Of a DNA stretch of 64,000 nucleotides, positions 45,064 to 54,872 are shown piece by piece. The DNA comes from Paraburkholderia elongata. Its GTDB lineage: Bacteria; Pseudomonadota; Gammaproteobacteria; Burkholderiales; Burkholderiaceae. Position 1 is the first letter of the stretch, and each line of letters opens with the position of its first letter. A model generated the notes under the pieces. It was not told where the DNA came from and ran no database searches. It was given only the letters and a program-made list of their open reading frames with translations. A program made the position numbers and the translations under genes. The stretch covers positions 17,368 to 81,367 of the forward strand of contig NZ_WOEZ01000019.1 in NCBI RefSeq assembly GCF_013177735.1, written 5' to 3'.

Positions 45064-46545
45064 TCAGTTTTCTTCTTCCTGCCAGCATGTGTTGTGCCGC
45101 GCGAGCAGCGCGCTCGCCGCCGCCGGCCCCCACGTACCGGACGCGTAGGGTTTCGGAAGGCTGCCCTGGGTGGCCCAATCTTCGATGATCGGCGCGACCC
45201 AGCGCCATGCCGCTTCCTGTTCGTCGCGCCGCACGAAGAGGGCGAGCCGCCCCGCGATCACATCGAGCAGCAGACGCTGATAGGCCTCCATGCGGTCTTG
45301 CTGGAAGAATTGATCGAAGGCGAGATCGAGGTGCACGCCTTGCAGGGTCATGCCCATGCCCGGCTGCTTGGCGAGCGCACTGAGCCGAATCGATTCGTTC
45401 GGCTGCAAACGGATCGTCAGCCGGTTCGAACCGGGACGCAAAGCCATCGCTCCCAACGCCGAGTGCGGCACCGGCCGGAAGTTGACGACAATTTCAGCAA
45501 TGCGGCCCGCGAGCCGCTTGCCGGTGCGCAGAAAAAACGGCACACCTGCCCAGCGCCAGTTTTCCACCTCGACTTTCAACGCGACGAACGTCTCGGTCGT
45601 GCTGCCTTGCCTGACACCGGGCTCCGCGTGATAAGCGCATACCGGTGTGTCCTTGATGGCGCCGGCGTGATATTGGCCACGGACCACACTTTGTCTGATC
45701 TCCTCGCCCAGCACCGGTTTGAGCGCGCGCAGCACGCGCAGCTTCTCGTCGCGCACCGCGTCCGCGTCCATTGACTGCGGCGGTTCCATTGCGATGATGG
45801 AGAGCAGTTGCAGCAGGTGGTTCTGCACCATATCGCGCAGCGCGCCCGTCTGGTCGTAGAAGTTGCCGCGGCCTTCGACACCCAGTTCCTCGGCCACGGT
45901 GATCTGAATGCTCTCGACCCATTCGCGGCGCCACAATGGTTCGAACAACGAATTACCGAAGCGCAGCGCGAGCAGGTTTTGTACCGCTTCCTTGCCGAGG
46001 TAGTGATCGATCCGATAGATCTGGTCTTCGTTGAAGATCTCGCCGACCGCATCGTTGATCGCATTGGACGATTCCAGATCGTAGCCAAGCGGCTTCTCCA
46101 GAACGACGCGGGAGCCTTCGGTGAGCCCGGCCGACGCCAGGGCGCGGCAGATCGGCACGAACAGCGCAGGCCCGGTTGCCAGATAGAAAATGCGTCTGCC
46201 GCGTCCCGCACCGAGCGTATCGCCCAGCAAGGAGAAGGCCTCGGGCTGACTGGCGTCGAGCGCGACGTAGGCGATGCGTTCGCGAAAGCTTCGCCACACT
46301 GAATCGTCGATCGCTGTTCCCGGAATGTAGGGCTTCACGTGCTCGTCGACCCATCGCAGATAGCTGCCGGTATCCAGTGCCGTCTGCGCGACGGAGACGA
46401 TTCTGCCTTCTGGCGCGAGCAGGCCGTCGCGGTGCGCCGCATAAAGCGCGGGCAAGATCTTGCGCATCGCCAGATCGCCGGTTCCGCCGAACAGGACGAA
46501 GGCGAATGGGGCGTGATCCGGGCCGCTGGTAGAGGGTTTGGTCAT
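45064..46545 (-). CDS. zwf: Glucose-6-phosphate 1-dehydrogenase
   Basis: The 493-residue protein has the NADP fold FVLFGGTGDLAMRKILPALY, the active-site RIDHYLGKEAVQNLLALRF with catalytic His, and the C-terminal beta+alpha domain (FFLRTGKRLAGR). It oxidises glucose-6-phosphate to 6-phosphogluconolactone and forms NADPH, feeding the Entner-Doudoroff or pentose phosphate route. It starts 5 bases after the kinase stop; a GTG at 46554 overlapping that stop is the alternative start. Confidence 0.94.
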   Translation of the reverse strand: MTKPSTSGPDHAPFAFVLFGGTGDLAMRKILPALYAAHRDGLLAPEGRIVSVAQTALDTGSYLRWVDEHVKPYIPGTAIDDSVWRSFRERIAYVALDASQPEAFSLLGDTLGAGRGRRIFYLATGPALFVPICRALASAGLTEGSRVVLEKPLGYDLESSNAINDAVGEIFNEDQIYRIDHYLGKEAVQNLLALRFGNSLFEPLWRREWVESIQITVAEELGVEGRGNFYDQTGALRDMVQNHLLQLLSIIAMEPPQSMDADAVRDEKLRVLRALKPVLGEEIRQSVVRGQYHAGAIKDTPVCAYHAEPGVRQGSTTETFVALKVEVENWRWAGVPFFLRTGKRLAGRIAEIVVNFRPVPHSALGAMALRPGSNRLTIRLQPNESIRLSALAKQPGMGMTLQGVHLDLAFDQFFQQDRMEAYQRLLLDVIAGRLALFVRRDEQEAAWRWVAPIIEDWATQGSLPKPYASGTWGPAAASALLARHNTCWQEEEN

Positions 46546-46550
46546 GGCGT

Positions 46551-47489
46551 TCACTGGTGGTAATCGATACAAAGACTTTCGGAACCAAGCAGCGCCGTCA
46601 CTTCGTCCGACCGCGGGGCAAAAGCCCCTTGCTGCGCGCACGTTACCGCTGCGCAAGCGGCTGAAAACTGGAGATGGGAAGCGAGCGGCGCATCGGGGCG
46701 GGTGAGCAGGCTCGCCATCCACCCGCCGACGCACGCGTCGCCGCAGCCGACGGTGTCGACCACCGGGGTGGCGAAGGCCGGCTGAAACAGCACCTCTTGC
46801 GCCGTGAACAGTTGCATGCCCGCGGCGCCGCGCGTCACGAGAATGGCCGCTGCCGGCGCCCACGCGCGCAGCTGGGCCAGGGCCGAGGCTTCGTTTAGTT
46901 CGGGGAACAGGCCCCGCAGATCCTCGTCCGAGACCTTGATATAGGTGGCTAGTTCGGCCATGCGGCGCAGTGTGCTCCGGTAGGCAGGGCCGGCCATCAG
47001 ATCGCGGTAGTTCGGATCGAATGAGATCCGCTTGCCGGCAGCTTGGGCGGCCTCTGCGATTTCCAGCAGGTGCGCGGCGAGCGGTTGCCGCACGAGGCTA
47101 AGCGAGCCGAAGTGCACGATCTGCGCCGCCTCCAGCCAGCCGGAGGGCAAGGCTTTGGCGTCGAAAGCGAGGTCGGCGCTGTTCTCGCCGATAAAGAAAT
47201 ATTGCGGCGGATGCTTCGAGACGACCATGGCGAGAAACGGCGCGCGCTCCACCTGGCGCGTGAAGCGCATGTCGAGCCCTGCCTCGGCGCTTTGCTTCAT
47301 CAACTCGTCGCCGAAGGTGTCGTGGCTAACCGTGCCGGCGAAGCCGGTGGGTACGCCAAGACGGGCGCCGACGCGGGCGACGTTCCAGCACGAGCCGCCG
47401 GGCGCGCCGCGCCAGTGCTGGCCGTCTTCGCGGATAAAGTCGGTCAGCGCTTCGCCGAACACGATTAGTTTGGGGAGGTTCATCGTCAT
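46551..47489 (-). CDS. PfkB-family sugar kinase (fructokinase-like)
   Basis: The 312-residue ribokinase-superfamily protein has the N-terminal VFGEALTDFI and GGSCWNVARVGARLG motifs and the C-terminal anion hole/catalytic base VDTVGCGDACVGGWMAS. Its length and the EALTD start fit fructokinases. It phosphorylates the imported sugar; the specific sugar is not determined by the sequence. It lies between the binding-protein gene and zwf. Confidence 0.88.
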   Translation of the reverse strand: MTMNLPKLIVFGEALTDFIREDGQHWRGAPGGSCWNVARVGARLGVPTGFAGTVSHDTFGDELMKQSAEAGLDMRFTRQVERAPFLAMVVSKHPPQYFFIGENSADLAFDAKALPSGWLEAAQIVHFGSLSLVRQPLAAHLLEIAEAAQAAGKRISFDPNYRDLMAGPAYRSTLRRMAELATYIKVSDEDLRGLFPELNEASALAQLRAWAPAAAILVTRGAAGMQLFTAQEVLFQPAFATPVVDTVGCGDACVGGWMASLLTRPDAPLASHLQFSAACAAVTCAQQGAFAPRSDEVTALLGSESLCIDYHQ

Positions 47490-47568
47490 TCGAATTGACT
47501 CAGGTTGCCGATTCAGGTTGCCGATTCAGCTTGCTGCTTGCACCGCTGCTCGAAGCGACGGATCGGGC

Positions 47569-48513
47569 TCAGTGGGGCGACGACCAGCCCTTGTAGCTGT
47601 TCACGTTGTCCCGCGTCACCAGCGTCGGCGCCATCTGGATCACCGGGTTGGCCGGTTTCTGACCGTTCATGATGCTGTAGCCGACGCTCACCGCTGTTTG
47701 CGCCATGGCCCACGGGTCCTGGCTTGCGGAAGCCTGTACCAGGGTGTCGCTCTTGAGGGCGGATTCAATGTCCGGCGCACCGTCGACCGACGTGATCACG
47801 ATGTCTTTTCGATGGAGCTGCTTGGCCGCCAGATCGCTGCCCACGGCCTGCGGATCGTTGATCGTGAATACCGCGTCAAGTTTCGGGAACCGCGTCAGGT
47901 AGCCTTGCATGGCACCCATGCCGCCTTCGCGCGAGCCCTTCGCATCCTGGTCGTCCGACAGAATCTTGATACCGGGATTCTTGGCCAGCGCCGACTTGCA
48001 ACCCTTCACCCGGTCGAGCACCGACGAGACGGGCGGCCCGTTTTCGATGACGACGTTGCCGTGTCCGTTGAGTTTTTTGGTGATGAAGTCGCACGAAAGT
48101 TCGCCGGCGAGAATGTTGTTCGTCTGCACCGTGGCGTCCGTGCCGGCGGCGGCCACGTCGACCGCGACCACCACGATGCCCGCAGCCCGGGCCTTTCTTA
48201 CCGCAGGCTCGATCGCCTTCGGGTCGGCCGCATTAATCAGGATCATGTCGACGTGAGCAGAGATGAAGTTGTCGATCTGGGTGAACTGCTTGTTCAGATC
48301 GTAGTCCGCCGACACCGCGGTGACCTTGACGTTGGGGTTGATCTGCTTGGCCTTCGCCTCCGCGCTTTTGGCGATCGTGACGAAGTAGGGGTTGCCGAGC
48401 GAGCCGACGGTGATGCCGATCGACTTGAGCGGCTTGTCCGCTGCGTGAGCGGCAGGCACGGCGAAACCGAGTCCCAGTGCGATGCTGGCCAGAACGACTT
48501 TCTGCTTGAACAT
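47569..48513 (-). CDS. Sugar ABC transporter substrate-binding protein (RbsB/FrcB-like)
   Basis: The 314-residue protein has a signal peptide (MFKQKVVLASIALGLG..AHA) and a periplasmic-binding fold of the ribose/fructose class (SIGITVGSLGNPYFVTIAK, DMILINAADPKAIEP, VFTINDPQAVGSDLAAK). It captures the sugar for the permease encoded upstream. A GGAGAC site supports the ATG at 48513. A fructose ligand is inferred from the fructokinase-like gene next to it. Confidence 0.9.
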   Translation of the reverse strand: MFKQKVVLASIALGLGFAVPAAHAADKPLKSIGITVGSLGNPYFVTIAKSAEAKAKQINPNVKVTAVSADYDLNKQFTQIDNFISAHVDMILINAADPKAIEPAVRKARAAGIVVVAVDVAAAGTDATVQTNNILAGELSCDFITKKLNGHGNVVIENGPPVSSVLDRVKGCKSALAKNPGIKILSDDQDAKGSREGGMGAMQGYLTRFPKLDAVFTINDPQAVGSDLAAKQLHRKDIVITSVDGAPDIESALKSDTLVQASASQDPWAMAQTAVSVGYSIMNGQKPANPVIQMAPTLVTRDNVNSYKGWSSPH

Positions 48514-48609
48514 TTCAATGTCTCCAGGGTGGTCCGTGATGTGTTCGAGCGCAAGAGGACCGGCTTGCGCCATATGCCGTTGGGGCGAGAGTAGGACGTG
48601 CTACAGATT

Positions 48610-49647
48610 TCAGGTGCGGGCCGAGCCGCGCTGGCGGTAGCGGTCGAGCGCCACAGCGCCGATGATGACCAGCCCCTTGATGATGTATTGCCAGATGTCG
48701 GATACGCCGAGCAGAACGAGCCCGTTGGACAGCACCGCGATAATCAGCGCGCCGATCAGCGTGCCGACGATCGACCCCACGCCGCCCACGAAGCTGGTGC
48801 CGCCGAGAATCACCGCGGCGATGGCGTCGAGTTCGTATGACTGTCCGAGTTGCAGGCCGTTGGCGGCATACAGACGGGCCGAGGACATCACCGCGCCGAG
48901 GCCCGCCAGCAGACCTGACATCGCATAGACGAACATCTCGATGCCCCATACCTTGATGCCCGAGAGACGCGCGGCTTCGGGGTTGCCGCCGACCGAATAG
49001 ATCCGCAGTCCCAGCACGGTGCGGCGCAGGATGAACCACGAGAGCGCCACCACCACGCAAGCGATCACCACGAGCCAGGGGATGCCCAGGATCGAGTCGT
49101 TGCCGATAAAGGCGAATGACAATTGCGGATTGAAGATGGTCGTGTCATGACCCATCAGGCGCGCGATGCCACGTACTGCGGTGAGCGCGCCGAGCGTGAC
49201 GATAAAGGGCGGCAATCTCAGAAGGGCGATCAGCCCGCCGTTGACCAAGCCGAAGCCCAGCCCGACCAGCAACGCTGCCGGGATGCCGAGCCAGCCCCAG
49301 CCGGCGATATTCGACGCGAGCATGGCGGCGACCGCGGCAGCGGCCAGCACCGAACCCACCGACAGATCGATGCCGCCGGTCAGAATGACGAAGGTCATCC
49401 CCGCGGCCAGCACGATGTTGATCGATGCCTGCTGCGTGACGATTGACAGGTTCTGCAGCGTGGCAAAGCCGTCGGTCAGGATGCCGAAGCCAATGCACAG
49501 CAGTAGCAGAACCGGCAGCATGCCCGCCGTGCGCATCAACGTCTGCATGCGTTCGCGACCATCGATCGAGGTCTTTTGCGGTGCCAGAGCTTGCGCCGGC
49601 TGGGCCGATGCGGCGGCGACGCGCTGCTGCTTGGTGAGATTGCTCAT
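48610..49647 (-). CDS. Sugar ABC transporter permease (RbsC/FrcC-like)
   Basis: The 345-residue membrane protein has about ten hydrophobic segments and the CUT2 permease signatures AAGMTFVILTGGIDLSVGSV and IYSVGGNPEAARLSGI. A clear AGGAG site lies before the ATG and a small hairpin lies directly upstream of that site. It forms the membrane channel of the operon's sugar importer. Confidence 0.93.
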   Translation of the reverse strand: MSNLTKQQRVAAASAQPAQALAPQKTSIDGRERMQTLMRTAGMLPVLLLLCIGFGILTDGFATLQNLSIVTQQASINIVLAAGMTFVILTGGIDLSVGSVLAAAAVAAMLASNIAGWGWLGIPAALLVGLGFGLVNGGLIALLRLPPFIVTLGALTAVRGIARLMGHDTTIFNPQLSFAFIGNDSILGIPWLVVIACVVVALSWFILRRTVLGLRIYSVGGNPEAARLSGIKVWGIEMFVYAMSGLLAGLGAVMSSARLYAANGLQLGQSYELDAIAAVILGGTSFVGGVGSIVGTLIGALIIAVLSNGLVLLGVSDIWQYIIKGLVIIGAVALDRYRQRGSART

Positions 49648-49660
49648 GTTGTACTCCTAA

Positions 49661-49677
49661 ATATTGTCTAACAATAT
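49661..49677 (-). promoter_or_regulatory. AT-rich hairpin next to the permease ribosome-binding site
   Basis: ATATTGT (49661-49667) and ACAATAT (49671-49677) pair around a 3-base loop. The hairpin ends three bases ahead of the AGGAG ribosome site of the permease gene, in a 53-base AT-rich gap. It could set relative expression within the operon; it is also close in form to an operator half-site pair. Confidence 0.45.
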
Positions 49678-49700
49678 ATTTACAAATATCTTTGCGAAGA

Positions 49701-51254
49701 TCAGGCGGCCTCGCACAGCGCAGGTCGCGAGCCGGTGGCCAGCTCGATGATGGCTTCCTGGGTGATCGGCTTGCCGGAGTACCCGCCGAGTTCGCCGGCA
49801 ATCTCGCCTTCGCGCATGACCAGCACGCGGTCGGCTACACCAATGATCTCGGGCAACTCGCTCGATATGACGATGATGCCCACGCCGGACTTCGCCAGTT
49901 CGTTGATGATCCGGTAGATCTCCGATTTCGCGCCGATGTCCACGCCGCGCGTCGGTTCATCCAGGATGAGCACGCGCGGCTGGGTTTCCAGCAGCCGGGA
50001 CAGCAGGACTTTCTGCTGATTGCCGCCGGACAGGGCGCCTACATTCACCTTGGCATGCGGAACGCGGATCGATAGCGAACGAATCGCATCTCGTGCCCGC
50101 GCCGCGCCCTGCGCCAGATCGAGTACACCCAGACGGGCGTCGCGGCCGCATACCGCTACGTTGATGTTGTCGCGCACGCTCATGTCGAGAAACAGACCTT
50201 GCCGCTTGCGGTCTTCCGTCAGGTAGATCAGTCCGGCGTCGATCGCATCGCGCGGTGTGCGCAAGGCAAGCGTGCGGCCGTCGACTGCCACTTCACCGCG
50301 CACGCGCGGTTCCGCGCCGAAGATCAGCCTGGCCAGTTCGGTGCGCCCTGCGCCGACGAGTCCTGCGATACCGAGGACTTCGCCCGCGTGAAGCTCGAGG
50401 CTGCAACCGCGAACGCGGCGTGCGTCGGCGATGTCACGCACGGATAGCACGGCCTTGCCCGGATCGTACGGCGCATGCTCCTTCTTGTAGAAGCCGGAGA
50501 TGTCGCGGCCGACCATCATGCTCACCAGACTGTCTGCGGAAAGCTCGGCACGCTCGAGTGTGCCGACGTACGAACCGTCGCGCAGCACGGAGACGCGATC
50601 GGAGAGTTCATAGATCTCCGCCATCCGATGACTGATATAGATGATCGCGAGACCCTCGGCGCGCAATTGGCGGATCAGCTCGAACAGGCGGTCCGTTTCA
50701 CGCGACGACAGCGGCGTGGTGGGCTCGTCCATGACGAGGATGCGGGCGCGGGAGTGGATCGCCCGCGCGATCTCGACGAGTTGCTGTTCGGCGATCGACA
50801 GCTCACCCACCAGGGTCTGCGGCCGGAAGCTGGCGCCCAGGCGCTTGAGCACGTCTTCGCAGGCCCGCTCCATCGCGGCGCGGTCGATCATGCCCCAGGC
50901 CCGGCCGCCTTTGCGCAATTCGCGGCCGGCATGGATGTTTTCGGCGACGCTCAGATTGGGCGCCAGGCTCAACTCCTGGTAGATCACCGCCACGCCCAGC
51001 GCGCGAGCCGCGAGTGGGCCGTCGATGACGGCAGGCTTGCCGTCGATCAGGATTTCTCCGCCCGGGTCCGCCTGGTAGGCGCCAGAGAGGATTTTCATCA
51101 GGGTGGACTTGCCGGCGCCGTTTTCACCCATGAGCGAATGTATTTCGCCGGCGTGCACGGCGAGACGCACGTTGTCGAGGGCCCGCACAGCGGGAAAGGT
51201 TTTGCTGATACCGCGCATCTCCAGCAGCGCGGGTGCGGACTCAGAGCGAGACAT
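49701..51254 (-). CDS. Sugar ABC transporter ATP-binding protein (RbsA/FrcA-like, two ATPase domains)
   Basis: The 517-residue protein carries two ABC domains. The first has Walker [29 protein letters not shown] and [10 protein letters not shown]; the second is degenerate in Walker A ([13 protein letters not shown]), as is normal in the CUT2 family, with [14 protein letters not shown] and [13 protein letters not shown]. Its start overlaps the ROK gene by 14 bases. Confidence 0.94.
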   Translation of the reverse strand: MSRSESAPALLEMRGISKTFPAVRALDNVRLAVHAGEIHSLMGENGAGKSTLMKILSGAYQADPGGEILIDGKPAVIDGPLAARALGVAVIYQELSLAPNLSVAENIHAGRELRKGGRAWGMIDRAAMERACEDVLKRLGASFRPQTLVGELSIAEQQLVEIARAIHSRARILVMDEPTTPLSSRETDRLFELIRQLRAEGLAIIYISHRMAEIYELSDRVSVLRDGSYVGTLERAELSADSLVSMMVGRDISGFYKKEHAPYDPGKAVLSVRDIADARRVRGCSLELHAGEVLGIAGLVGAGRTELARLIFGAEPRVRGEVAVDGRTLALRTPRDAIDAGLIYLTEDRKRQGLFLDMSVRDNINVAVCGRDARLGVLDLAQGAARARDAIRSLSIRVPHAKVNVGALSGGNQQKVLLSRLLETQPRVLILDEPTRGVDIGAKSEIYRIINELAKSGVGIIVISSELPEIIGVADRVLVMREGEIAGELGGYSGKPITQEAIIELATGSRPALCEAA

Positions 51255-52491
51255 GGTTCACCTCCTGCGATTCAGCACCGGCGCCTTTGAGAATGCCCGC
51301 GCGCGGCGAAAAGTTGAAGAACATCGGCAGCGTGGCGGCACCGATCGCGCCCGCGTCCGAGCCGAACGTGCCGCGCATGAGTTCCGGGGTGCCGCGCGCT
51401 TCGGGTGCGGTTGCGACCAGGGCCGTGCGCAGGCGTTTCATCAGCGTATCGAGCAGGCCGCTATCGACATCGGCATCGATCACGACCACCGGAACGTCGA
51501 GCACGCACAGCGTTGCGCGCAGGGCGGGGGCGAGCGCATCGATGCAGTCGTCAATCCATTCGTCGACGGTAGGCAAGCCGCGCGCGATGCAATCCTCGAG
51601 GCTGGCGCGATTCTCGATTGACTCGCCGCTGTAACGCAGGTGCCGCGTGAGCGCATTGAGCGACGCGCGCGCGAGTAGGATGTCCCATTGCCCCGTTGGC
51701 TGAGAGGCTGACGGCAAGCGGCTGGGCGGCACCGGCATGACGCCGATATCACCCGCGTTGCCGCTCACGCCGCGCAGACAGTCGCCGTCGATGGCGATGC
51801 CGCCACCAATTGCCGGCCCGAGAAAAAGGTAGATGAAATCGTCGCATTGACGCCCGCAGCCGTAGAACAGCTCGGCGATGGCCGCGGCGTTGCCGTCGTT
51901 CTCGCTAAACACCGGCAAGGACTGGGCACGCCCGAGTTCGCTCGGGAAATCCATCTCGTCCCAGGCGCGGAACGTATCGGGCGGCAGGCAGAGTTCGCGC
52001 AGCCAGCTCCCGAGGTTGTACGGCTGGGCGATACCGACGCCGCTCAAGCGCTCGCGCTCTTCCGGGCTCAGCAGTTGCGACAGTTCGTGAATGTCGCGCA
52101 GCACGATCTCCAGCACCGTGGCCGGGTGCGGCAGCACGGTATCGTGCGCACGGCGCCCCAGCACCTCGCCGGCAAAGTTCACCAGCACCGTCTCCATGCT
52201 GGTGCGGTCGAGGCGCACGCCGATGCCGAAGGCACCGCGCGGATCAAGACGGATCATCGAGGCGGGTTGGCCGCGCTGGCCATCGAGGCGCCGGCCGGTG
52301 AATTCGATCAGCTTGGCCTTGCTGAGCGACGTGATGATGCTGCCGACCGCCGTGCTCGTCAGGTTGGCGAGGCGGGCGAGATCGGCTTTCGACGCCTGAC
52401 CCGCGCGACGCAACGCCTGCAGCAGCAGGCGCTCGTTGTAGCGGCGTACGTTGACCGAATTGCTGCCTTGACCGATATGCGGGCTTCTCAC
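51241..52491 (-). CDS. ROK-family transcriptional regulator
   Basis: The 416-residue protein has an N-terminal winged HTH ([38 protein letters not shown]) and a ROK sugar-kinase-like domain (residues ~85-400, including [19 protein letters not shown] and [17 protein letters not shown]). It does not show the full CXCGXXGCXE zinc motif. GTG at 52491 is chosen because GGAGGAG lies directly before it; the longer frame begins inside the operator palindrome. It heads the sugar operon and probably represses it until sugar is present. Confidence 0.88.
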   Translation of the reverse strand: MRSPHIGQGSNSVNVRRYNERLLLQALRRAGQASKADLARLANLTSTAVGSIITSLSKAKLIEFTGRRLDGQRGQPASMIRLDPRGAFGIGVRLDRTSMETVLVNFAGEVLGRRAHDTVLPHPATVLEIVLRDIHELSQLLSPEERERLSGVGIAQPYNLGSWLRELCLPPDTFRAWDEMDFPSELGRAQSLPVFSENDGNAAAIAELFYGCGRQCDDFIYLFLGPAIGGGIAIDGDCLRGVSGNAGDIGVMPVPPSRLPSASQPTGQWDILLARASLNALTRHLRYSGESIENRASLEDCIARGLPTVDEWIDDCIDALAPALRATLCVLDVPVVVIDADVDSGLLDTLMKRLRTALVATAPEARGTPELMRGTFGSDAGAIGAATLPMFFNFSPRAGILKGAGAESQEVNHVSL

Positions 52492-52527
52492 GAGTCTCCT
52501 CCGGAGGGGGCCGGCATTCTTGGTGCC

Positions 52528-52558
52528 GATTAAATAAATCAAGATGATTTATTTAATC
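52528..52558. promoter_or_regulatory. Perfect 14-bp inverted repeat, likely ROK operator
   Basis: GATTAAATAAATCA (52528-52541) and its exact complement TGATTTATTTAATC (52545-52558) flank AGA. It lies 37 bases upstream of the ROK start. The TTTATTT/AAATAAA core resembles the NagC/XylR-type ROK operators. It is far more AT-rich than the surroundings. Confidence 0.7.
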
Positions 52559-52728
52559 ACGATCCTGCTCGCTCAATACATAGGGGTTTCTACGAGGTGG
52601 AGTGTGGAAGCATTTCTGAAGGCCAACATGGGTCGAGTGTGTCGCCTGATCGCCCGATGGTCTTGTTCGATCAGCTTGTCTTGTCATCCGCCAGCGCCTG
52701 CCGACGGACGTCCGTCAAATCGTACGCG

Positions 52729-53022
52729 TCACTCGGCGCCGCGGACGATTCGCAGATCGCGCTCGACACCGTCGCCCAAGGCTTCAAGCGCTTTCTTGTA
52801 GGCGTCGCTTTCATAGGCGGCGACGGCCTGCTCGTAGCTCGGAAACTCGATCACGACAGTCCGTTCCTTCAAACCCTGCTCACGAGCCTCGTCGGCTAAG
52901 CCGCGCACGATGAATTTGCCGCCGGCGGCGGCCACGGCGGGCGCTGCCAGCTGTGCGTACGCTGCCAGCTTCGACGGGTCTTTCGTCGCGCGGTAGGTGG
53001 TCACCCAATATCCCTTGCTCAT
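52729..53022 (-). CDS. DUF1330 domain protein
   Basis: The 97-residue protein has the DUF1330 ferredoxin-like fold signature (GYWVTTYRATKDPSKLAAYA, VIEFPSYEQAVAAYESDAY). The function of this family is not established. An AGGAG site precedes the ATG at 53022. It is divergent from the PadR gene. Confidence 0.88.
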   Translation of the reverse strand: MSKGYWVTTYRATKDPSKLAAYAQLAAPAVAAAGGKFIVRGLADEAREQGLKERTVVIEFPSYEQAVAAYESDAYKKALEALGDGVERDLRIVRGAE

Positions 53023-53255
53023 GTGAATCTCCTTGTTTTGCGGCGTGAAAGTAGTGGATGCGTTGCAAAGCAACGACGCGGGAATTATGTCACTTCGGGA
53101 AACCCCGCACGCGTTTCAAGAGCGCGTGGCGCAGACGGTTTCGCTCGCCGGTCTGGCCGGCGAGCTTGTCCCGTGCATAAAACAGTACCTTGCATTAAAC
53201 GATACTGGGTGCTAGAGTTCGTTCGTCATCTCGCGGATAGGTGCGTTTGGCACCA

Positions 53256-53283
53256 GTGCATAGCAAGGTACCGTGCTATGCAC
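53256..53283. promoter_or_regulatory. Inverted repeat with GGTACC core upstream of the PadR gene, likely operator
   Basis: GTGCATAGCA (53256-53265) and its exact complement TGCTATGCAC (53274-53283) flank an 8-base centre containing the palindrome GGTACC. It ends 19 bases before the PadR start. PadR proteins usually bind such long dyads and repress themselves; a similar GTGCATA...GTACC motif occurs about 80 bases upstream. Confidence 0.6.
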
Positions 53284-53302
53284 ACTAATGTAATGGAATT
53301 GA

Positions 53303-53644
53303 ATGAAAACGCAGCTCAAGAAGGGAACCCTCGACATGTGCGTGTTAGCTGTCCTCGCCGGCGGCGACAGCTATGCGTACGAGCTCGTCTCGACCCTCTC
53401 CGAAACCATGGAGATCAGCGAGGGCACGATCTACCCGCTGATGCGCCGCTTGCAGGCCGAGGCGTGGGTGTCGACGTATTTCGTGGAATCCAGTTCGGGG
53501 CCGCCGCGCAAGTACTACTCGCTGACGGCGGCCGGCCGCAGCAGTCTGGCGGAAATGCAAAGCGAATGGCGCAGTTTTGTCGATGAAGTCAACGGTGTGC
53601 TGGCCTTGTCCGGTACGCCCTCAGGACCAGGGGAAAAGCAATGA
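53303..53644 (+). CDS. PadR-family transcriptional regulator
   Basis: The 113-residue protein is a PadR winged HTH (KKGTLDMCVLAVLAGGDSYA, GTIYPLMRRLQAEAWV, GPPRKYYSLTAAGRSSLAEM) with a short C-terminal helix. It is of the small subfamily-2 type. It overlaps the next gene by 4 bases (ATGA), a standard PadR-DUF1700 pair. Confidence 0.92.
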   Translation: MKTQLKKGTLDMCVLAVLAGGDSYAYELVSTLSETMEISEGTIYPLMRRLQAEAWVSTYFVESSSGPPRKYYSLTAAGRSSLAEMQSEWRSFVDEVNGVLALSGTPSGPGEKQ

Positions 53645-54816
53645 CGCAGGACGCATTCATCCAGCAATTGCGCCACGAACTGCGGAGTTTGCCGAAGCAG
53701 GTGGTCGACGAAATCGTCGCCGACTATCGCGAGTACATCGGCGACGCGCTCGCAGCGGGCCGCAGTGAGGCGGAAGTGGTTGCAGCACTTGGCGACCCGG
53801 TCAAGCTCGCACGCGAACTGAAGGCGCAGGCGACCTTCCGCCAGTGGGAAACGCGGCGCTCGTTCGGCAACCTGATGCGGGTGGTCGCGTCGATCGCGGG
53901 GCTCGGCTTATTGCAATTGCTGTTGCTGATCCCGTTCATGTTCTATCTGCTGATGCTGACGATCGGCTACGCGGTTTCGGGTGCGCTGGTGATTGCCGGC
54001 CTCGTGACGGTGGTTGCGCTCGGGAGTCATCACCTGTTCGGGTGGCCGGCGTTCAATTCGGTGCCGTTCACCTTCGAGAGCGGCGACGTGAAAATGGATC
54101 AGCAGGCGGGCGGCAGCGGAAGCGACAAGGCGGCGAAAGACGATGACGACGACGCCGATGCGGATGGCGCTTCCGCGCAGGGCGACGCGCGCCTGGCAAC
54201 CGCCAACATGAAGGTATTCAGAGTGGTCGGCGATCGTTTCCTGCTGCGGCCGGATGCAGCCACACGGATTTCCATCGTGACGTTTGCCGGTCCGATCGAC
54301 ATCAAGAACGACGAAGGCAAACTCAAGATCAATTCCGTCGGCGGCGCGCGTGAGCTGTTCAAAGTCGAGCCGGACGGCACATGGTCTATCGCATCCACCG
54401 ACATCGTTGCGCTCGATCTTAAGGATGACGAAGGCGATCACGTATCGGCCGCGCGCATCGGAACCGGTGCGAAGGCGATGGCGTGGGACATCAAGAACCA
54501 CGGCGACCACGTGTCCTTCGTGCAAGGCATGGACGCCACCGGTAAAGGTCTGGCGGTCCACAGCGGATCGGATTCGGTCGTGATAGATCGCGACCACATC
54601 GCGATCAAGAGCGGTTCGGATAACGTCGTGGTCGTCGGGCCACATGGCTCGGGCATCGGCGCGATGATTTACGGATTCGCGATGCTGGTCGCCGGCATCG
54701 TCGGCTTGTGGCTGTGTTTGTGGTTGACGCGCATCACATGGCGCGCCCTGGTCCGCTACGTTCAGCGGCAACTCGATCTGATTACTGCTCGACTCGACGA
54801 AGGGCAATCCGCCTGA
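53641..54816 (+). CDS. DUF1700-domain membrane protein with beta-rich extracytoplasmic region
   Basis: Residues 1-65 are the DUF1700 helical domain (FIQQLRHELRSLPKQVVDEI, VVAALGDPVKLAREL). Two to three membrane segments follow (~80-135), then an acidic linker (KDDDDDADADG, ~170) and a beta-strand-rich region (~190-335) of repeated short strands. A last membrane segment is near residues 345-370. PadR-DUF1700 pairs often respond to membrane or antibiotic stress; the function here is inferred only. Confidence 0.85.
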   Translation: MTQDAFIQQLRHELRSLPKQVVDEIVADYREYIGDALAAGRSEAEVVAALGDPVKLARELKAQATFRQWETRRSFGNLMRVVASIAGLGLLQLLLLIPFMFYLLMLTIGYAVSGALVIAGLVTVVALGSHHLFGWPAFNSVPFTFESGDVKMDQQAGGSGSDKAAKDDDDDADADGASAQGDARLATANMKVFRVVGDRFLLRPDAATRISIVTFAGPIDIKNDEGKLKINSVGGARELFKVEPDGTWSIASTDIVALDLKDDEGDHVSAARIGTGAKAMAWDIKNHGDHVSFVQGMDATGKGLAVHSGSDSVVIDRDHIAIKSGSDNVVVVGPHGSGIGAMIYGFAMLVAGIVGLWLCLWLTRITWRALVRYVQRQLDLITARLDEGQSA

Positions 54817-54872
54817 AGCACGGCGCAGGTTGACTGACGTCTCTATCCTCATTCGATGAAAAGGAAACGGTC

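Noticed and set aside
47032..48594. 520-codon plus-strand frame over the sugar kinase and binding-protein genes
   Set aside because: It is antisense to well-supported genes and its product has a low-complexity composition typical of shadow frames.
49145..49801. 218-codon minus-strand frame over the permease
   Set aside because: It lies in another frame of the permease, is arginine-rich and carries no membrane segments.
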